Shown one piece after another: positions 25,136 to 37,100 of a DNA stretch of 64,000 nucleotides. Positions within the stretch are counted from its first letter, which is position 1. Each line of letters opens with the position of its first letter. Location of the stretch: contig MNCI01005909.1 of the NCBI GenBank assembly GCA_015680685.1, forward strand, positions 1-64,000, given 5' to 3'. Source of the stretch: Gnetum montanum (taxonomy: Eukaryota; Streptophyta; Gnetopsida; Gnetales; Gnetaceae). The translations under genes and the position numbers were made by a program. Under the pieces are notes generated by a model. That model saw nothing but the letters and a program-made list of their open reading frames with translations. It had not been told where the DNA came from and did not search any database.

Positions 25136-25356
25136 ATTCTCTTTGAATTAGGTGTATTGATCTCCTTCTTCAGCTGTCGTCCGGGGGGAGCGATAAGCTT
25201 TTGTCTTGTTGCAAGTTGACTGGGGGGTCATCTTGCAACATTGGGCTCTATTAAGGTTTTGGATTTAATTTTTCTTCTCCAGCTAGCACATCACCTTAAC
25301 AAAACCCCCACCCCTTCCTATATTTGATCTCCATTTACCAACAATGAACTATTAGC

Positions 25357-25436
25357 TTATTAAAGACTCTTACCTATATTTGAAAGTTCCAAGTCATTAT
25401 TAAAGACTCTTACCTATATTTGAAAGTTCCAAGTCA
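25357..25436. repeat. Tandem duplication, 2 x 40 bp
   Basis: The 40-bp unit beginning ttattaaagactcttac occurs at 25357-25396 and 25397-25436 without difference. It lies between the LINE-A 3' end and the NTF2 promoter; apparently a recent slippage. Confidence 0.9.
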
Positions 25437-25646
25437 TAGATTTAGTAAAATTCTAATTAAACTATTAAGTCACATCTACATTACAATTATATAACATTCC
25501 AAACACCCAACATCAATGAAATTAAAGATAACAACGAAAACATTCCGGAATTAGCTGTAAGTTTTGTCGCTTTATCCACCAACGAACTGCATAACCTAAA
25601 CACCAGGTTTGAAGATTTGCAGAAGCGTAGCGGTTCCAAATTTCCT

Positions 25647-25654
25647 TATATAGG
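25647..25654 (+). promoter_or_regulatory. Candidate TATA box of NTF2
   Basis: TATATAGG lies 163-170 bp before the ATG in the LINE-A/NTF2 interval, at a suitable distance for a short 5' UTR. A pyrimidine tract ending in CAG (25795-25810) just before the ATG also looks like a splice acceptor, so a 5' UTR intron with a more distant promoter cannot be excluded. Confidence 0.4.
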
Positions 25655-25816
25655 CAAACAAGCAGAAACGCCCTCGTGGGTGGCCTCTCAGCGTTTCTGT
25701 GATCTGGTTTCGCACGACTCTTTCTCTGCCAAGGAAGGAAAAAACCCTCAAGGCACAAACGAATCCAATCAGAGCAGTGTTGCATTTTGTCCTGGTTTTT
25801 TCTGTGCAGATCAGAG

Positions 25817-26113
25817 ATGGATCCAGACGCAGTGGGAAGGGCGTTTGTGGAGCATTACTACAGCATTTTCGATAGCAACAGAGCTGGCCTGGCAACGCTG
25901 TACCAGGACCAATCCATGCTTACATTCGAGGGCCAGAAAATCCAAGGCGCCCAGAGCATCGTTGCTAAGCTCACTTCTCTGCCCTTCCAGCAATCCAAGC
26001 ATAACATCGCCACCGTTGACTGTCAGCCTTCCGGTGCTTCTGGTTCCATGCTCGTCTTCGTCTCTGGTTCCATCCAGTTGCCCGGCGAGCAGCATCCGCT
26101 CAAATTTTCCCAG
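25817..26113 (+). CDS. NTF2: NTF2 exon 1
   Basis: Codes residues 1-99 and ends CTCAAATTTTCCCAG before the donor gtttct. It covers most of the NTF2 fold. Confidence 0.93.
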
Positions 26114-29100
26114 GTTTCTCTCTCTCCACTGTTTTTTCGTCTCCTTCTTTTATAACAGTAAAGATCTTCGGATGTTTTTTTCTTCAAGTTTGAAATTTTT
26201 ATAGGTCGTTATCAGGAACGTCTAGGCGAACGCTTTGGTTCCGTTTGGTTATTGGATTTCTTTTCATTGCTTATATTACACCGTTCAAGATATGTATACC
26301 TTGAACCCTACATGATTTGAATGCTGTTTTTATTCTCCCTAAAATTATGTCCTTTTAGATTCCATATCAATGCATGGTTTGCACGCCTTCGACTTGTTAG
26401 GGTTTGGAAAACGTGCATTTTGTTCATATATGGCAGAAAATTTAATTTTTGGAAGCCTGTAAGATTTAGGCGTGGATGCCATATCCGACGGGTTCGAACG
26501 TGGTGTAGCCAGAGGATTCTTAATTGACGGAAGAAAACACGAGGTTTTATCTTATAACTTAGCTTTTAAAGGATAATGAGCAGCATATTGTTGTATTGAG
26601 CATTATTATAACGGATTGTGATGGGCTTTTAGCAATTATATTTGGTTTTCCGATTATCATACTTTTGCAGCAATGTTAAAAATCCTACATCACTTGCCAG
26701 TCAAACAACATGCGTTTTATCTTTCCCAAAGGTGATATGCAATGTGATAAAACTATAGTTCCAGTTATAGTTTCATCGTGTTGGATAGTAATACCTCTGA
26801 AGAGGTACGTAGCATTTGTAATATTCGTACCTCAAGAGTTGTGAGATTCTTGCAGTCATCTTCATTAATTTTCGTTGCACTTTTTTCTTCTTTTAAAGTT
26901 AAAAAGTAAGTTTTTTAAATTTTGTGTGTGTTCAAGATTGTCTTTATTAGCATGTGTGTATGGTTAGAAAGAAAAAATCACAGTAGTAGTTTGTTGGTTA
27001 CTTGGATGGATAGAGAATCTAGATGGTGTTTGCAAACCAAAAAAAAAAAGAAAAAAGAAGAAGAAAAGAAAAATTAGGATACTGGCATACATGCTAGAAG
27101 AGGTTAATTCTATCTTTAGATTTATTTTCAGGGCAGTTAATTCTATCTTTACATTTAGATAACTGAAGTAAAATGTATGTTAAAATATGCAAATTGTGAC
27201 TATAACTTGGGAATGTAGATTAAAAGTAAAAAATACATAAATGAAAATAACTTCCATTTGTTTGTTTCCTCTCCTTGGGTTGTTATTGAATGGAGAATAA
27301 TGTAGTAACATCAACTTATATCCATCAATAAAATTCACTTTCATCTAATTTTAATTAGGTATGCAATCAAACCATAGGAACCTCTTGGCTTAGTTGTTAT
27401 TTTCCTCCCATTTTCTTTCATTGTTTCTTATTCGTTTTCAATTTTACTTCCTATATCCTTAATTATAGCTTATGGAGAATTGTATTAAAGTCTCCATTTG
27501 TCTTTTGTTTTTTCACTTTAAAAGAATGTATGCATTGATCAATTTGGAGCTACCATCCTGTTTAATTAACGACTTTTTCCTTTATTGAATTTGATTTCTA
27601 AGGTATTTTCTAGCCTTGTCAATTTAAATTAATCAATGAGGCTAAGCTGAATTGGTTAAGTGTGCAGCTTTTGATTGTGTAAGTCATAAATTCAATTTCA
27701 ATGGGCCACTGGGAACAAGATCAAAAATATACCCTAAGAGGGATCAGGTTTCTGTTGACTGTAAAAATATTCTTTAAATTATTTGCCTAGAGGGATTATT
27801 GTAAAAGTTCTCTTCAAATTATCTGCCTACCTTAATGTGATATCCTAAGTTCGGATAAAGGCAGTCCTCATGTAGAATTTAATTTAATCCAGTAATCTTG
27901 TTTTCTTGTACACATACCTTGTTAGTTTACTTTATAGAATGAAAAACAATTGACAGCAAATCTTATGTATCTTTTTAAGAAATGAAAGGTGGTCAAAAGT
28001 AATGAAACTGGAACTGAAGTTTAATTATGTCTATATAGACCCAAAGGAGGATCTGTTAGCCAAATTAGTTAGTTTGTACAAATACATCAGTAGCAATAAA
28101 CCTCAAGTACAATAGATGTGTTCAATATTTATATGGTTTGAACACTGTTTCTCTATTATGACTTAGAATCAACAGTGATAGCTTGAATAACTTATACAAA
28201 GTTTGATGTGAGATTTGTCAGTTTCTTCTGAAGAAATATGTCTTACAACACTCTAATAATATATGTTGCTTATCTTTTACTACCTGTGGTAGGCACAATC
28301 AGCATATTTTCTTCTCATTTAGCACATTATTCTTTCTTCCATTTATGATCTCATTTTTACTTTACTTATTAGTGTTTGCATGGATATAATGTTCATAACT
28401 TGTGAACAAAGATATTCTGCTTTATCATGTATGCTACATCTTATGTTTTTGCAGTAAAATTAAAGCTTTGTATGTACTTGTGTTTTGTTTTGTCATCTCT
28501 CCAGCACCTTTGCATCAACAATTTTTTGAGCTTGTTTTAAATTCATAATTGTATTGAAGTTTTGAATGCCCAACTTTTGTAGCCATAGTTTTTCATCATG
28601 ATATCATCTTTGTTGCTGAGATTTTCAGAAATTCTCTCTTGAAAGCTTATTGCTATGTCTATTATTTAAATACAATGTTATGAACTGATACATTGCCTTT
28701 CCTTCCACCAGCAACATATTAACTTTTAATAAAAGTTTTTCATATAAAACTTGAGGTTCATCCTCATTTGAAGATTTTTCACATGCTTAAAATTGCTTAT
28801 GTAATGTTAAAACTTTGCTTTTGTAACATTTTTTGTTTGTGACTAGGATATCGAGTAATGAATTCTAATACTAGCTGAACAATTGGTGTCACACCTCCAA
28901 AAACAGAAATGATCATAAGTAGTGATAATTCATAATTTTCAAATAAAAAAAATCAGTTGTGCAACATCAGAAAGTATGTAGTGTCATAGAAAATAACGTG
29001 TAGGTCGAGTAGCACTGAAATTAAATTTCCCTTCTTTAATGTTTAAATCATGAGTTCAAATCTTGTGTGAGATTTTGAGGTTTGGACAGGCATTATAGTT

Positions 29101-29513
29101 TGTAATTTTTTATAATTTAAGTGCTGTTGAAAGTCCTTGGTCGAGCATCTCTATTTTGCTTGCTATCATGGAAGAAAATGAAATCAGAAAATTTACGACA
29201 AATGTAAAGGACTAGGAGTTACTTTCTATTTATATGTGGATATTTAGGATGCCTTAGTTTTGTTAATGTTTAGAGTGACATTGGGGACTAGCTGGTCAAT
29301 CAACTGATGCCTTGTTGGTGTAATTCGTGTAGCCTTGAAGCATGAACGTCGTGTAGCTTTTTTATTATGGTAGAAATGGTATAGGCATTTTAATATTTCA
29401 ATTTGATGCTTAATTAATTATCTTTCTTTTACTTGCAGATGTTTCATCTAATGCCTACACCAACAGGAAGCTACTATGTTTACAATGATATATTCCGATT
29501 GAGCTATGCATGA
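25817..29513 (+). CDS. NTF2: Nuclear transport factor 2 (two exons)
   Basis: Join of 25817-26113 and 29439-29513 gives 123 residues, the length expected for plant NTF2 (about 122-127), all in one frame with a GT-AG intron of 3325 bp in phase 0. The product is a small dimeric NTF2-fold protein that carries RanGDP into the nucleus and binds FG nucleoporins. Visible family signatures: MDPDAVGRAFVEHYYSIFD at the N-terminus, YQDQSMLTFEGQKIQGAQSIV, LPFQQSKHNIATVDCQPSG, LVFVSGSIQLPGEQHPLKFSQ, and after the intron MFHLMPTPTGSYYVYNDIFRLSYA. The start is the first ATG in frame (AGAG before ATGG). No stop or frameshift; probably functional. Neighbours are a LINE upstream and VPS52 converging downstream. 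Confidence 0.93.
26114..29438 (+). other. NTF2 intron
   Basis: 3325 bp, A/T-rich, donor gtttct and acceptor ttacttgcag. It holds an A-rich patch (27039-27073), a weak tRNA-like SINE candidate at ~27640-27730 (ggctaagctgaattggttaag, then aaattcaatttc) and another at ~28995-29085 (gagttcaaatctt as box B). I see no other gene in it. Confidence 0.8.
29439..29513 (+). CDS. NTF2: NTF2 exon 2
   Basis: Codes residues 100-123 (MFHLMPTPTGSYYVYNDIFRLSYA) and ends in TGA 29511-29513. The conserved NDIFRLxYA tail confirms the C-terminus. Confidence 0.93.
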   Translation: MFHLMPTPTGSYYVYNDIFRLSYA

Positions 29514-29545
29514 AAATAACCCGCTTTTCAAAAGACATAGGAGGA

Positions 29546-29852
29546 CCATTGTTTTGAAATGCAAGGCAGTTCTTTTAAATTATATTTTTTTCGGAAGTTC
29601 TTGATTAGTTCAGTTTCTGCAATGCATTTTCTTTGCGTTGCAAGTTTCGTTAATGTTTTCTTAAATTCATTTAAAAAGCACAGTTATCAGACTGCCCATA
29701 CCATTGTGTTGAAATTCAAAGCAATTCTAAATTATATTTTTTCGGAAGGTTCTCGATTAGTTCAGTTTTTGCAATGCATTTTCTTTGCATTGCAAGTTTA
29801 GTTGATGTTTTTCTCAAATTCATTTAAAAAGCACAGTTATGACTGCCCATTT
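29546..29852. repeat. Tandem duplication in the NTF2 3' region, 2 x ~155 bp
   Basis: The unit beginning ccattgt(t/g)ttgaaat occurs at 29546-29700 and 29701-29852 with ~10% differences. Both copies contain ttcagttt(c/t)tgcaatgcattttctttgc. It lies 30 bp after the stop codon, probably within the 3' UTR. A possible poly(A) signal AATAAA follows at 30205-30210. Confidence 0.8.
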
Positions 29853-31346
29853 TGTAATTTGAGATCGGGATTAGCCGCAGCGGTAGATGAAAGTGGAGAC
29901 TAAATTTACAAGCATATACCACAATTACAGTTTTTACTTTGTGATGTTTCAGATGCAATTCCTGAAAATGCTTTTTTGGGGCCATTGCTTTTGTGAAAAA
30001 TTCATGGAAAATTGTGTTTTTAGTTTCTTTGTTCTCATCGGTCATATTTGTCATGGTAAACTGCAACGGTCACGTTCAGTTAAGGTGTGCACATTATCCT
30101 GTCAGTATGTAAAGCCGATCATTTATTCTTCTTCTTTACTTCGATTCTAAAGTAATCTCTCATTGGACTTTAGTCTATAATCTAATCGACTCCCTTAATT
30201 TGCCAATAAAATATAGGTGTTTATGTTTTATTTAATTATTTTATATTGCATCTTGGGTTTTGATAATTATATGTCAAAACCAAGATTCAGTTTGAGTTGT
30301 ACTTAGGCATAGATATATTCTTCAATAATTCTTAAGAGTGTATCACTTGGACGTTGCTATAGTCAAATTGTTTAATCGTGAACAGCAAGGCATATTATGT
30401 TATCTTTATACTTATATTTGGCCAATTACATTATATAAACTTCTTAATTTTAACAACTAAATTGTCATAATGGAAGGCATTTATTTAATGCTTGACCTTT
30501 TATGCTTAAGAAAAAAATGTAAAGTAAAAGAAAAGAAGTGTTGAAGTTCATAGAAAAAAATAATAGGAAGTTGAAGATATGAAAAATAGAATAATCAAAT
30601 GGCAATAAAGATATTAAACAAGACTTAAGCTTCTGTGAATGTTTTTACTTGTATTTCAAGGAGTATTGATCAATTCAAAAGGGTAACATCCAAGATTCAT
30701 CTCTCTTTATGTGCTAAAACCATCTTGAACTCAAAGATCAAAATTGATGTTAAGAAACAAACTATAGTTGATAGTTATGGTCATAATTTATCTTATTCTT
30801 TTATATGCTAATATGTTGTCATAACTTTCTATTGCTACCTCAAAGTGATCTAAATACTAGGTTATTGCTACCTCAAAGTGATCTAAATACTAGGTTGGGA
30901 GACATTCTTCTAGCTAACCAATAATTTTCTTCTTTTTGATTTTTTTAAAAATATCAACTATAAAATTGTACATTCAAGGAGACATCTTTGCAATTGGAAT
31001 GATTTTCCTTTCCATGTTTTTGGTGTTTTTTACTCAATGTTATACCTATGATGTATTGTAAATGTTTTCTTGCTCTTGATTTTGCAACCACTTTTTATTT
31101 TCTCATGCTATCTTAAACTTCTTAATAATTGCAAATAATGATGTTTCTATTCAAAGCATTCTAAAGAGCTTCTATTAAAATTTTCTTATGTATATGTATG
31201 TTTACCCTCATACATTGGTATGCTTCTTCATATTTGAGGGTAAGTGTTTGGTGTTCATTTATCATCGAAGCATGTTCATTTAAAAGCATTAGATTTCATT
31301 CTATACATCATGTAAGTTGAATCTTCCCTCTTTTTTGTATGACTAT
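29853..31346. other. Intergenic stretch after NTF2
   Basis: A/T-rich, no gene recognised. It contains a possible NTF2 poly(A) signal (30205-30210) and a perfect 2 x 33-bp tandem repeat at 30831-30896 (attgctacctcaaagtg...). Confidence 0.6.
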
Positions 31347-32125
31347 TGATGAATCACCATCGTTGGCCTACGTTGATGGGCATGTGTCGATGTGGTGTCT
31401 AAGTCTGCCTATATAAATGCATGTAGCCACCGCATTTAGGGCATCATAAAGTTAGTGACATGATTAAGTTCTTGTAGTTTCTTTCCGCAACAATTAGAAT
31501 ATTTTCTAAGTGTCCACAATAAGAGTCAAGGATTGTATGGATTCTTATTTGAGCACCAATGCACCTAGACCCATTGATGTGACGACAATAAAAACGAGAT
31601 TCTTAAAACACCTTATAGCACTTGGAATAGATTAATGTTTACTTGTATGCACTTTACTATTTATGAACTTTAAATTCATGTTCTTAGTTAAATAATTAAT
31701 TAATGCACCTAAGTAATACACATAAGTACAACTGCCTTGAGCATAACATTAATGCTTGATAATCCCAACATGGCTATCACTTGGTAACCCAGTAGCGCTG
31801 TAACAAGTTTAGGATGTGTACGGAAGTTGGGATTGGATACTTATGTTAGAAAATAGGCTAAGACATTAAATAATTATTTAGCTTAATTCTTAATCAATTA
31901 CTATATCTTACACTTAGGTTAATTCATATAAAAATATAAAATTAATACAAATTGTGTACCTTGGCTCCACTTAATCATACGCTTGCACTTACAAAAGTGT
32001 AGTTAGGAAGACAACAATCATGTTTGTAGATCACTATCTTTACTATTGGCATTTGGAGAGCTAAAGTCCACAAAATTCAACTAGATCGCTAGTGAATGCT
32101 TGTGATTCATATGGTTTGCTCATCA
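31347..32125 (+). repeat. Solo LTR of a P1-like family
   Basis: A 779-bp LTR, TGATGA...TCATCA, flanked by the 5-bp target duplication ACTAT at 31342-31346 and 32126-32130. It aligns with the P1 LTR at several blocks (ttagaatattttctaagtg, cttggtaacccagtagcg, aggatgtgtacggaag). No internal sequence remains, so LTR-LTR recombination removed the body. Confidence 0.85.
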
Positions 32126-33837
32126 ACTATCCTTTTCATTGATATATGAACCTTATAACCTTTGGTCCATAATATAGTCAAAGACATTTGTTTGGAAAAC
32201 TAATTTTTTTTAACTATTCACACATCCCAAACATATAACCAACACAATATTTTTGTAGAACACAAATGTGCCTCTTGCTCGTAAACTCTTATCAAGCAAT
32301 GAACTAACCACTTCAAGCATCTTTCATTGGCAAGACAACAAATTTTGATTCAATCCTAGAATACATAAAAACATCTTTAAGTTATACTATAGAGTAATAA
32401 TCTTGCAATTATATTAATACTATTCCTATTCACATGGTAGCTGGTAGTTTAAATGATTGTTTGTCATTTTAATAGTTCCTCAAAATATTTTATTAAGGAT
32501 CATCACCTAGAACCACAATGCTCATTCTCCTAAGTGGAGTCCCCAAAGGGTTGGTACATGAGCGAAAGCCTAACCTTTTTGAGTTGCTATACCTAACCTC
32601 AAACCTAGGGCTTTAACTTGAGAAATGAACACTTCAAAATATTTTATTGAATCAAAAGAACACATCACTTCTCATGGCCATGTATTGTATTATACCTAAT
32701 ATAAAAATCCACGGCTCAGTGTAATGTTGAGCATTGTAAATATTCTAGGTGATAGTACAAATATTATTTACTTTCATCTAATGCAATATGACAACAACCA
32801 CTAACATTACATTCATCTTCATATTGTTGATTTTTATTGATTTCTTTTAATTGATTAACAACATCGTGTTTTATCTTATGCTAGCATAATTTATATTGAT
32901 GAGAGAGATGTCATCTCTCCTTTTTCTTGGATTAGGCTCATTTTTCATTAATTATTCCATTCTATTTTTTAATTGAAACTTTGCCTTGGCAAGGTTTTAG
33001 TTTGATTCTTCTTTTTGTTCATATGGTTCACCTTGTTACTACTAGTGTTGTTAATTTCATCATACTGGCGAGGCATCCTTCCATACATCCACAAAGACTA
33101 CTATTCTAGACCACTACGGGATTGTACAAATTTGAGATTTGATTTGAAATAGCCCATGCAAGAGTGTGCTGCTAGATGGCATGGTAAAAAAGAAAAAAAA
33201 AATGCTCAGAGACTATAGCATCAAACAGCCGACCATAGAAAATGTTTGCCAAAGCATTTGCTTATGTTATTGCGATAAAAGAACCATGATGATGACTAGT
33301 CTGCATATTTTCTAATACTCTGAAAAATGAAGAGGCGATAACATTAACGAACGACTGAAAAACTATAGGCTAGTGTAATTCATTTGACCTTAATTTATTC
33401 ACCTTCATCAAGATACAAGCATCCTAAAACTTGAACAATCCTACTAAGAAAAGACATGTTTTACAGGATCTTCTTCCTCAATTCATTGAAATGGTTCTAT
33501 TATTTGAGTGGTTTGAGGAGTCCAATTAGAGTGTAATCTTGTTTTCAACGATACAAGAAGTTTGATTGCTTAAATATTCATATTAATGTTGGATATCAAA
33601 CAACCAATTTAAGAAAACAATTTAATAAGATCGACATAATGAATTGAAGTTTTTGTGATTAAATAAAAATCTTGTTAACCTACGATAGAAATTTCACTGT
33701 CGCAGCTCATTCAACTCAATGAACAATGTAATTTAAATCAAATGTCAAAACTGAAGTTACTATTTGTAAGGAGTTACAAATGTGGGAAATTCATCCCGAA
33801 GACACAAGATTTGTGGCAGTAGAAACAAATGATCATC
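32126..33837. other. Intergenic stretch before the VPS52 stop
   Basis: Includes the SINE-like copy at 32495-32640 and the presumptive VPS52 3' UTR; a minus-strand poly(A) signal candidate (TTTATT in plus) lies at 33394-33399. No other coding signal seen. Confidence 0.5.
32495..32640 (-). repeat. SINE-like repeat, copy 1
   Basis: Copy of a ~165-bp dispersed repeat also found at 42983 and 59632. Shared blocks in plus orientation: ggatcatcacctag, aatgctcat, gggttggta, gcgaaagcctaacctttttgag. Its reverse complement has a box-B-like motif, so it is entered on the minus strand. This copy is truncated or diverged at the box-A side. Confidence 0.6.
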
Positions 33838-34142
33838 TTAAAATGTTCTAGAATATTTCTTAATTTCATACATGATAGATGAGATTGATACCAGTTCCTT
33901 GTTCAAGGCTGAATTGCCAGAGATTCGCTTTGCACAGTCAGAAAGCCTTGTGTAATAAAGCAACAATTGTGTCAGAGAAGCCTTCAAGATCTCCATACCA
34001 CAGAGAAAGTTGCTGAAGGATGTGATGACATCTTTATGCATGACCTCAATTTTCCCCTTCCATCGACTCGCAAAATCCTTGACTATGGGTTCAACTTCTT
34101 CAATAGTTACAGGCCTATCTGTTGTAGAATTTGATTCTTCAC
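33838..34142 (-). CDS. VPS52: VPS52 exon N (last)
   Basis: 305 nt, completes Gly, then EESNSTTDRPVTIEEVEPIV...YYTRLSDCAKRI...YEIKKYSRTF and TAA 33838-33840. The acceptor atacaacag at 34143-34145 gives an 85-bp intron and restores TRAGEES, which fits the family. A second acceptor at 34185 would leave a 43-nt intron, too short for a plant. Confidence 0.9.
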
Positions 34143-37100
34143 CTGTTGTATCATCAAATCGAAATGGATTTGTCAATTGTGGAGCTCAGGAAATGATGTC
34201 ATTCATTGATTTATCCCAAAATCATACCAGCTCGTGTCTTAACAAATCGAACCAAGTCGTTGAAGTGTTCTAACAAAAGTTCTTCCTGAAATAAAGAAAA
34301 AAGATTTAAATTAAAATTATGGCCACCATCTGTCGTCAATTCATGGTTAACAATGCAATACATAATGTGTTTATGATTAACAGACATACTACTATCTCAA
34401 AATATCACCAGTAACTTCAATGTATTCTAGTAAACCTACAAAATTGAGAAACTGAAACTGAATATACACTAGTTTCAGTTTCAAAATTCCTTCGACAAAA
34501 TTTGTCCATAACTCCGGGTTGCCTACTAGAGTCCAACCAGTAACTTCAACGAATAACAAAAGAGTAAGATTGAAACTGAATACACACCAGCTTTAGTTTC
34601 AGAATTTTTTTCACAGAATTTATCCATAACTTAGCATTACCCACAAGAATCAAACCAGTAAGCTGAGCTCTTACCAGCATGCTAGCACCTCATTGTTAGC
34701 CAAACATTTCAGGCAGGGTGGACGATTTATTTTCAAAATAATGAAGAAAAATAATTTAAAATTTAAAAAAGAAAAATGAATAACAAGATAACAAGGAGGC
34801 CTTCTTTTCATCTCTCGTAGGAACAGTTTTTTTCCTATCCTAATGGTTAACACGTTATATTTGACATTCTTGATATTGAAATGTTTATTAAAACATCAAT
34901 TATTCAGTCAAATCATAATATGTTTAATTTTAAGCACCCAGTCAAATCCCAAAGACAATCTCATTCAAGTCAATAATCAACAAACTGTAGGACTTTTTTT
35001 AAGGAAGTCTGATAATATTATATTAATAAAGCAGGCTGTTCATGCCAATTGGGCAGATGAAGAGCATTGGGTGATACCTCAGATCTTGAAACATTGGTTA
35101 AACTTTTCATCATGATTCCTAAGGATTTGTTGTTTTCTGGCCCGAGATTCTAAATCCTCAGGGTCATTTTCGAGAAGCTTAAACCTCTCTTGCTCACCTC
35201 CCTTATTATGGTGGGCCATGAATCTCAATTTCCTGACAGTATTAGTAGAGTGCAGTAACTCCACCACGTGGAAAGGGCAATCTTACTCCTATAGACAATC
35301 TCCCTAGTTATAGCTCTTGTGTCATGGATCTACTTATCATTTCTCTTGGACTCCACCAAGTCCTGAGGGGAAGGTAATTCCTGTCTTGGCAGAATTTGTT
35401 ATAATTGGAAGTGATAGTTTCAATAAAGCAATCAGCAGATCAGATCTAAAAATACACTAGAAAAGCTCTAGAGAAATTATTAAAATGTTGTAGATCTAAA
35501 TAAAATGTTAAAGGCAGAAATATTGCATTGTAGCATATCACTGAAAAAACAGTTGCAAACTCCAGCAAATGTTTGCTGTAAAAGCAGAATGAAAATAGTG
35601 AAAGAAAATAGCACAAGAACATAGAGATATACATGGTTTGGGCCCTTTTTACCCTACCTTCACAACAATGCTAATCTACCTTTTATCCTGCTCAAATCTA
35701 GCTTTCCCAAGCACCCAATCTGTTAATCCAACAGATCTTAGACTCTTGTCTTCAAGGTAAAACTTCAATACAATGTTTCTGCATCAAAAATACACACTTA
35801 AAGGCTACCCAAGCCTTTTATTTATAAGGAAACATTAGGACCAAATCCCAATCCTAACACATGGGATAAAACACATCCCCACATAAACATCACTTTACAA
35901 ACATCCTTTTAGAAACATAAAAGGAAAAACAACAAATAATACTAATGTATTTGTCTTCATTTTTCCAACAAACTCCTCTTTGAAGACAAATCCAACCAGC
36001 CTTCAAGAGATGTGCACTTTGATTAAGCTTTAGCTATCCCAAGCTTCTTCCTACATAAAATGGGTTTTTCAACTATCACTGGTTTTGTTAAAGCATTAGC
36101 AACATTAAGCTTTGTATGGACCTTCTAAACATGCACCAAGCCATCCTCTGATTTCTCTTATGAAGTGGAACTAGATATCTATATGTTTCATCCTAGCATG
36201 AAAGACAATTTTTTGCAAGATGGATCGCACTCAAGCTATCACAAAACATAGCATACCTTTGTTGTTTTAATCCAAGAGATTGCAAGAATCTCTTCATCCA
36301 TAACATCTCCTTGCATACTTCTATGAGGGCTACATATTCTGATTCGGTTGTAGATAAAGTTACCAATGGTTGTAGACGTGACAACCAACTCACTACTACA
36401 CCACCAAAAATAAATGTGTACCCTATAGTGGAACATCTTGTATCATGATCAGCAACAAAGTTTGCATCTACAAAACCTTCAATGTGCATATTAGCATCTC
36501 CAAAACACAAGCAATGTGTTTTTGTGCCCTATAAATATTTTAGAATCCATTTAACAGCCAGCCAGTGATCCACCCATAGTTGGTCATAAATCTACTAACT
36601 ACTCCAACGGCATAAGCAATATCAGGATGTGTACAAACCATGGCATACATCAATGACCCAACAGCAGAAATATATGGGATGTTTTTCACCTTTTCAAAGT
36701 CCTCTTTTGACTTTGGGCAATCCTCCTTTGATAAATTAAATTGTGCTAAAAGAGGTGTACTTACAAGTTTTGCATCCTCCATGTTGAAACATTTTAGAAC
36801 ATTTCCAATGTAATCTTCTTGACTCAACCACAACTTCTTCCTTTTTCTATCCCTGTAAATATTCATTCCAAGATTTTCTTTGCCCATCTCAAATCCTTCA
36901 TAGCAAATTCTTTGCCCATTTCCAATTTTAGATGTTTCATACCCTTCCAGCTGTTTTATGTATATTTCCTCCTCCAAATCTCCATGGAGGAATGCTATTT
37001 TTATGTCAAGTTGTTGCAATTTTAAGTCCATGCAAGCCACCAAAGATAGCACTAAACGTATAGAAGAGTGTTTTACCACCAGAGAAAAAATTTCTTGAAA

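Larger units (their letters stand above)
19850..25320 (+). mobile_element. LINE-A, L1-type non-LTR retrotransposon
   Basis: Two-ORF plant L1: 5' UTR, ORF1 (20284 on), an 815-bp run of N, ORF2 RT and zf-RVT to 25135, then a ~180-bp 3' UTR ending in a C/A-rich stretch near 25310. ORF2 has only three stops, so this is the least decayed element in the window. Neither edge could be fixed by a target duplication; the start is approximate. It lies ~0.5 kb upstream of the NTF2 start codon in the same orientation. Confidence 0.82.

Noticed and set aside
25617-26204. 195-codon plus ORF and minus ORFs over NTF2 exon 1
   Set aside because: Other-frame shadows of the NTF2 exon; no family resemblance, and the NTF2 frame is decisive.
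30831-30896. 33-bp tandem repeat as a CRISPR-like or regulatory array
   Set aside because: Only two adjacent copies with no spacer; a plain slippage duplication in a plant genome.
34010-34273. Plus-strand ORF over the last VPS52 exons
   Set aside because: Antisense to conserved coding exons M and N.
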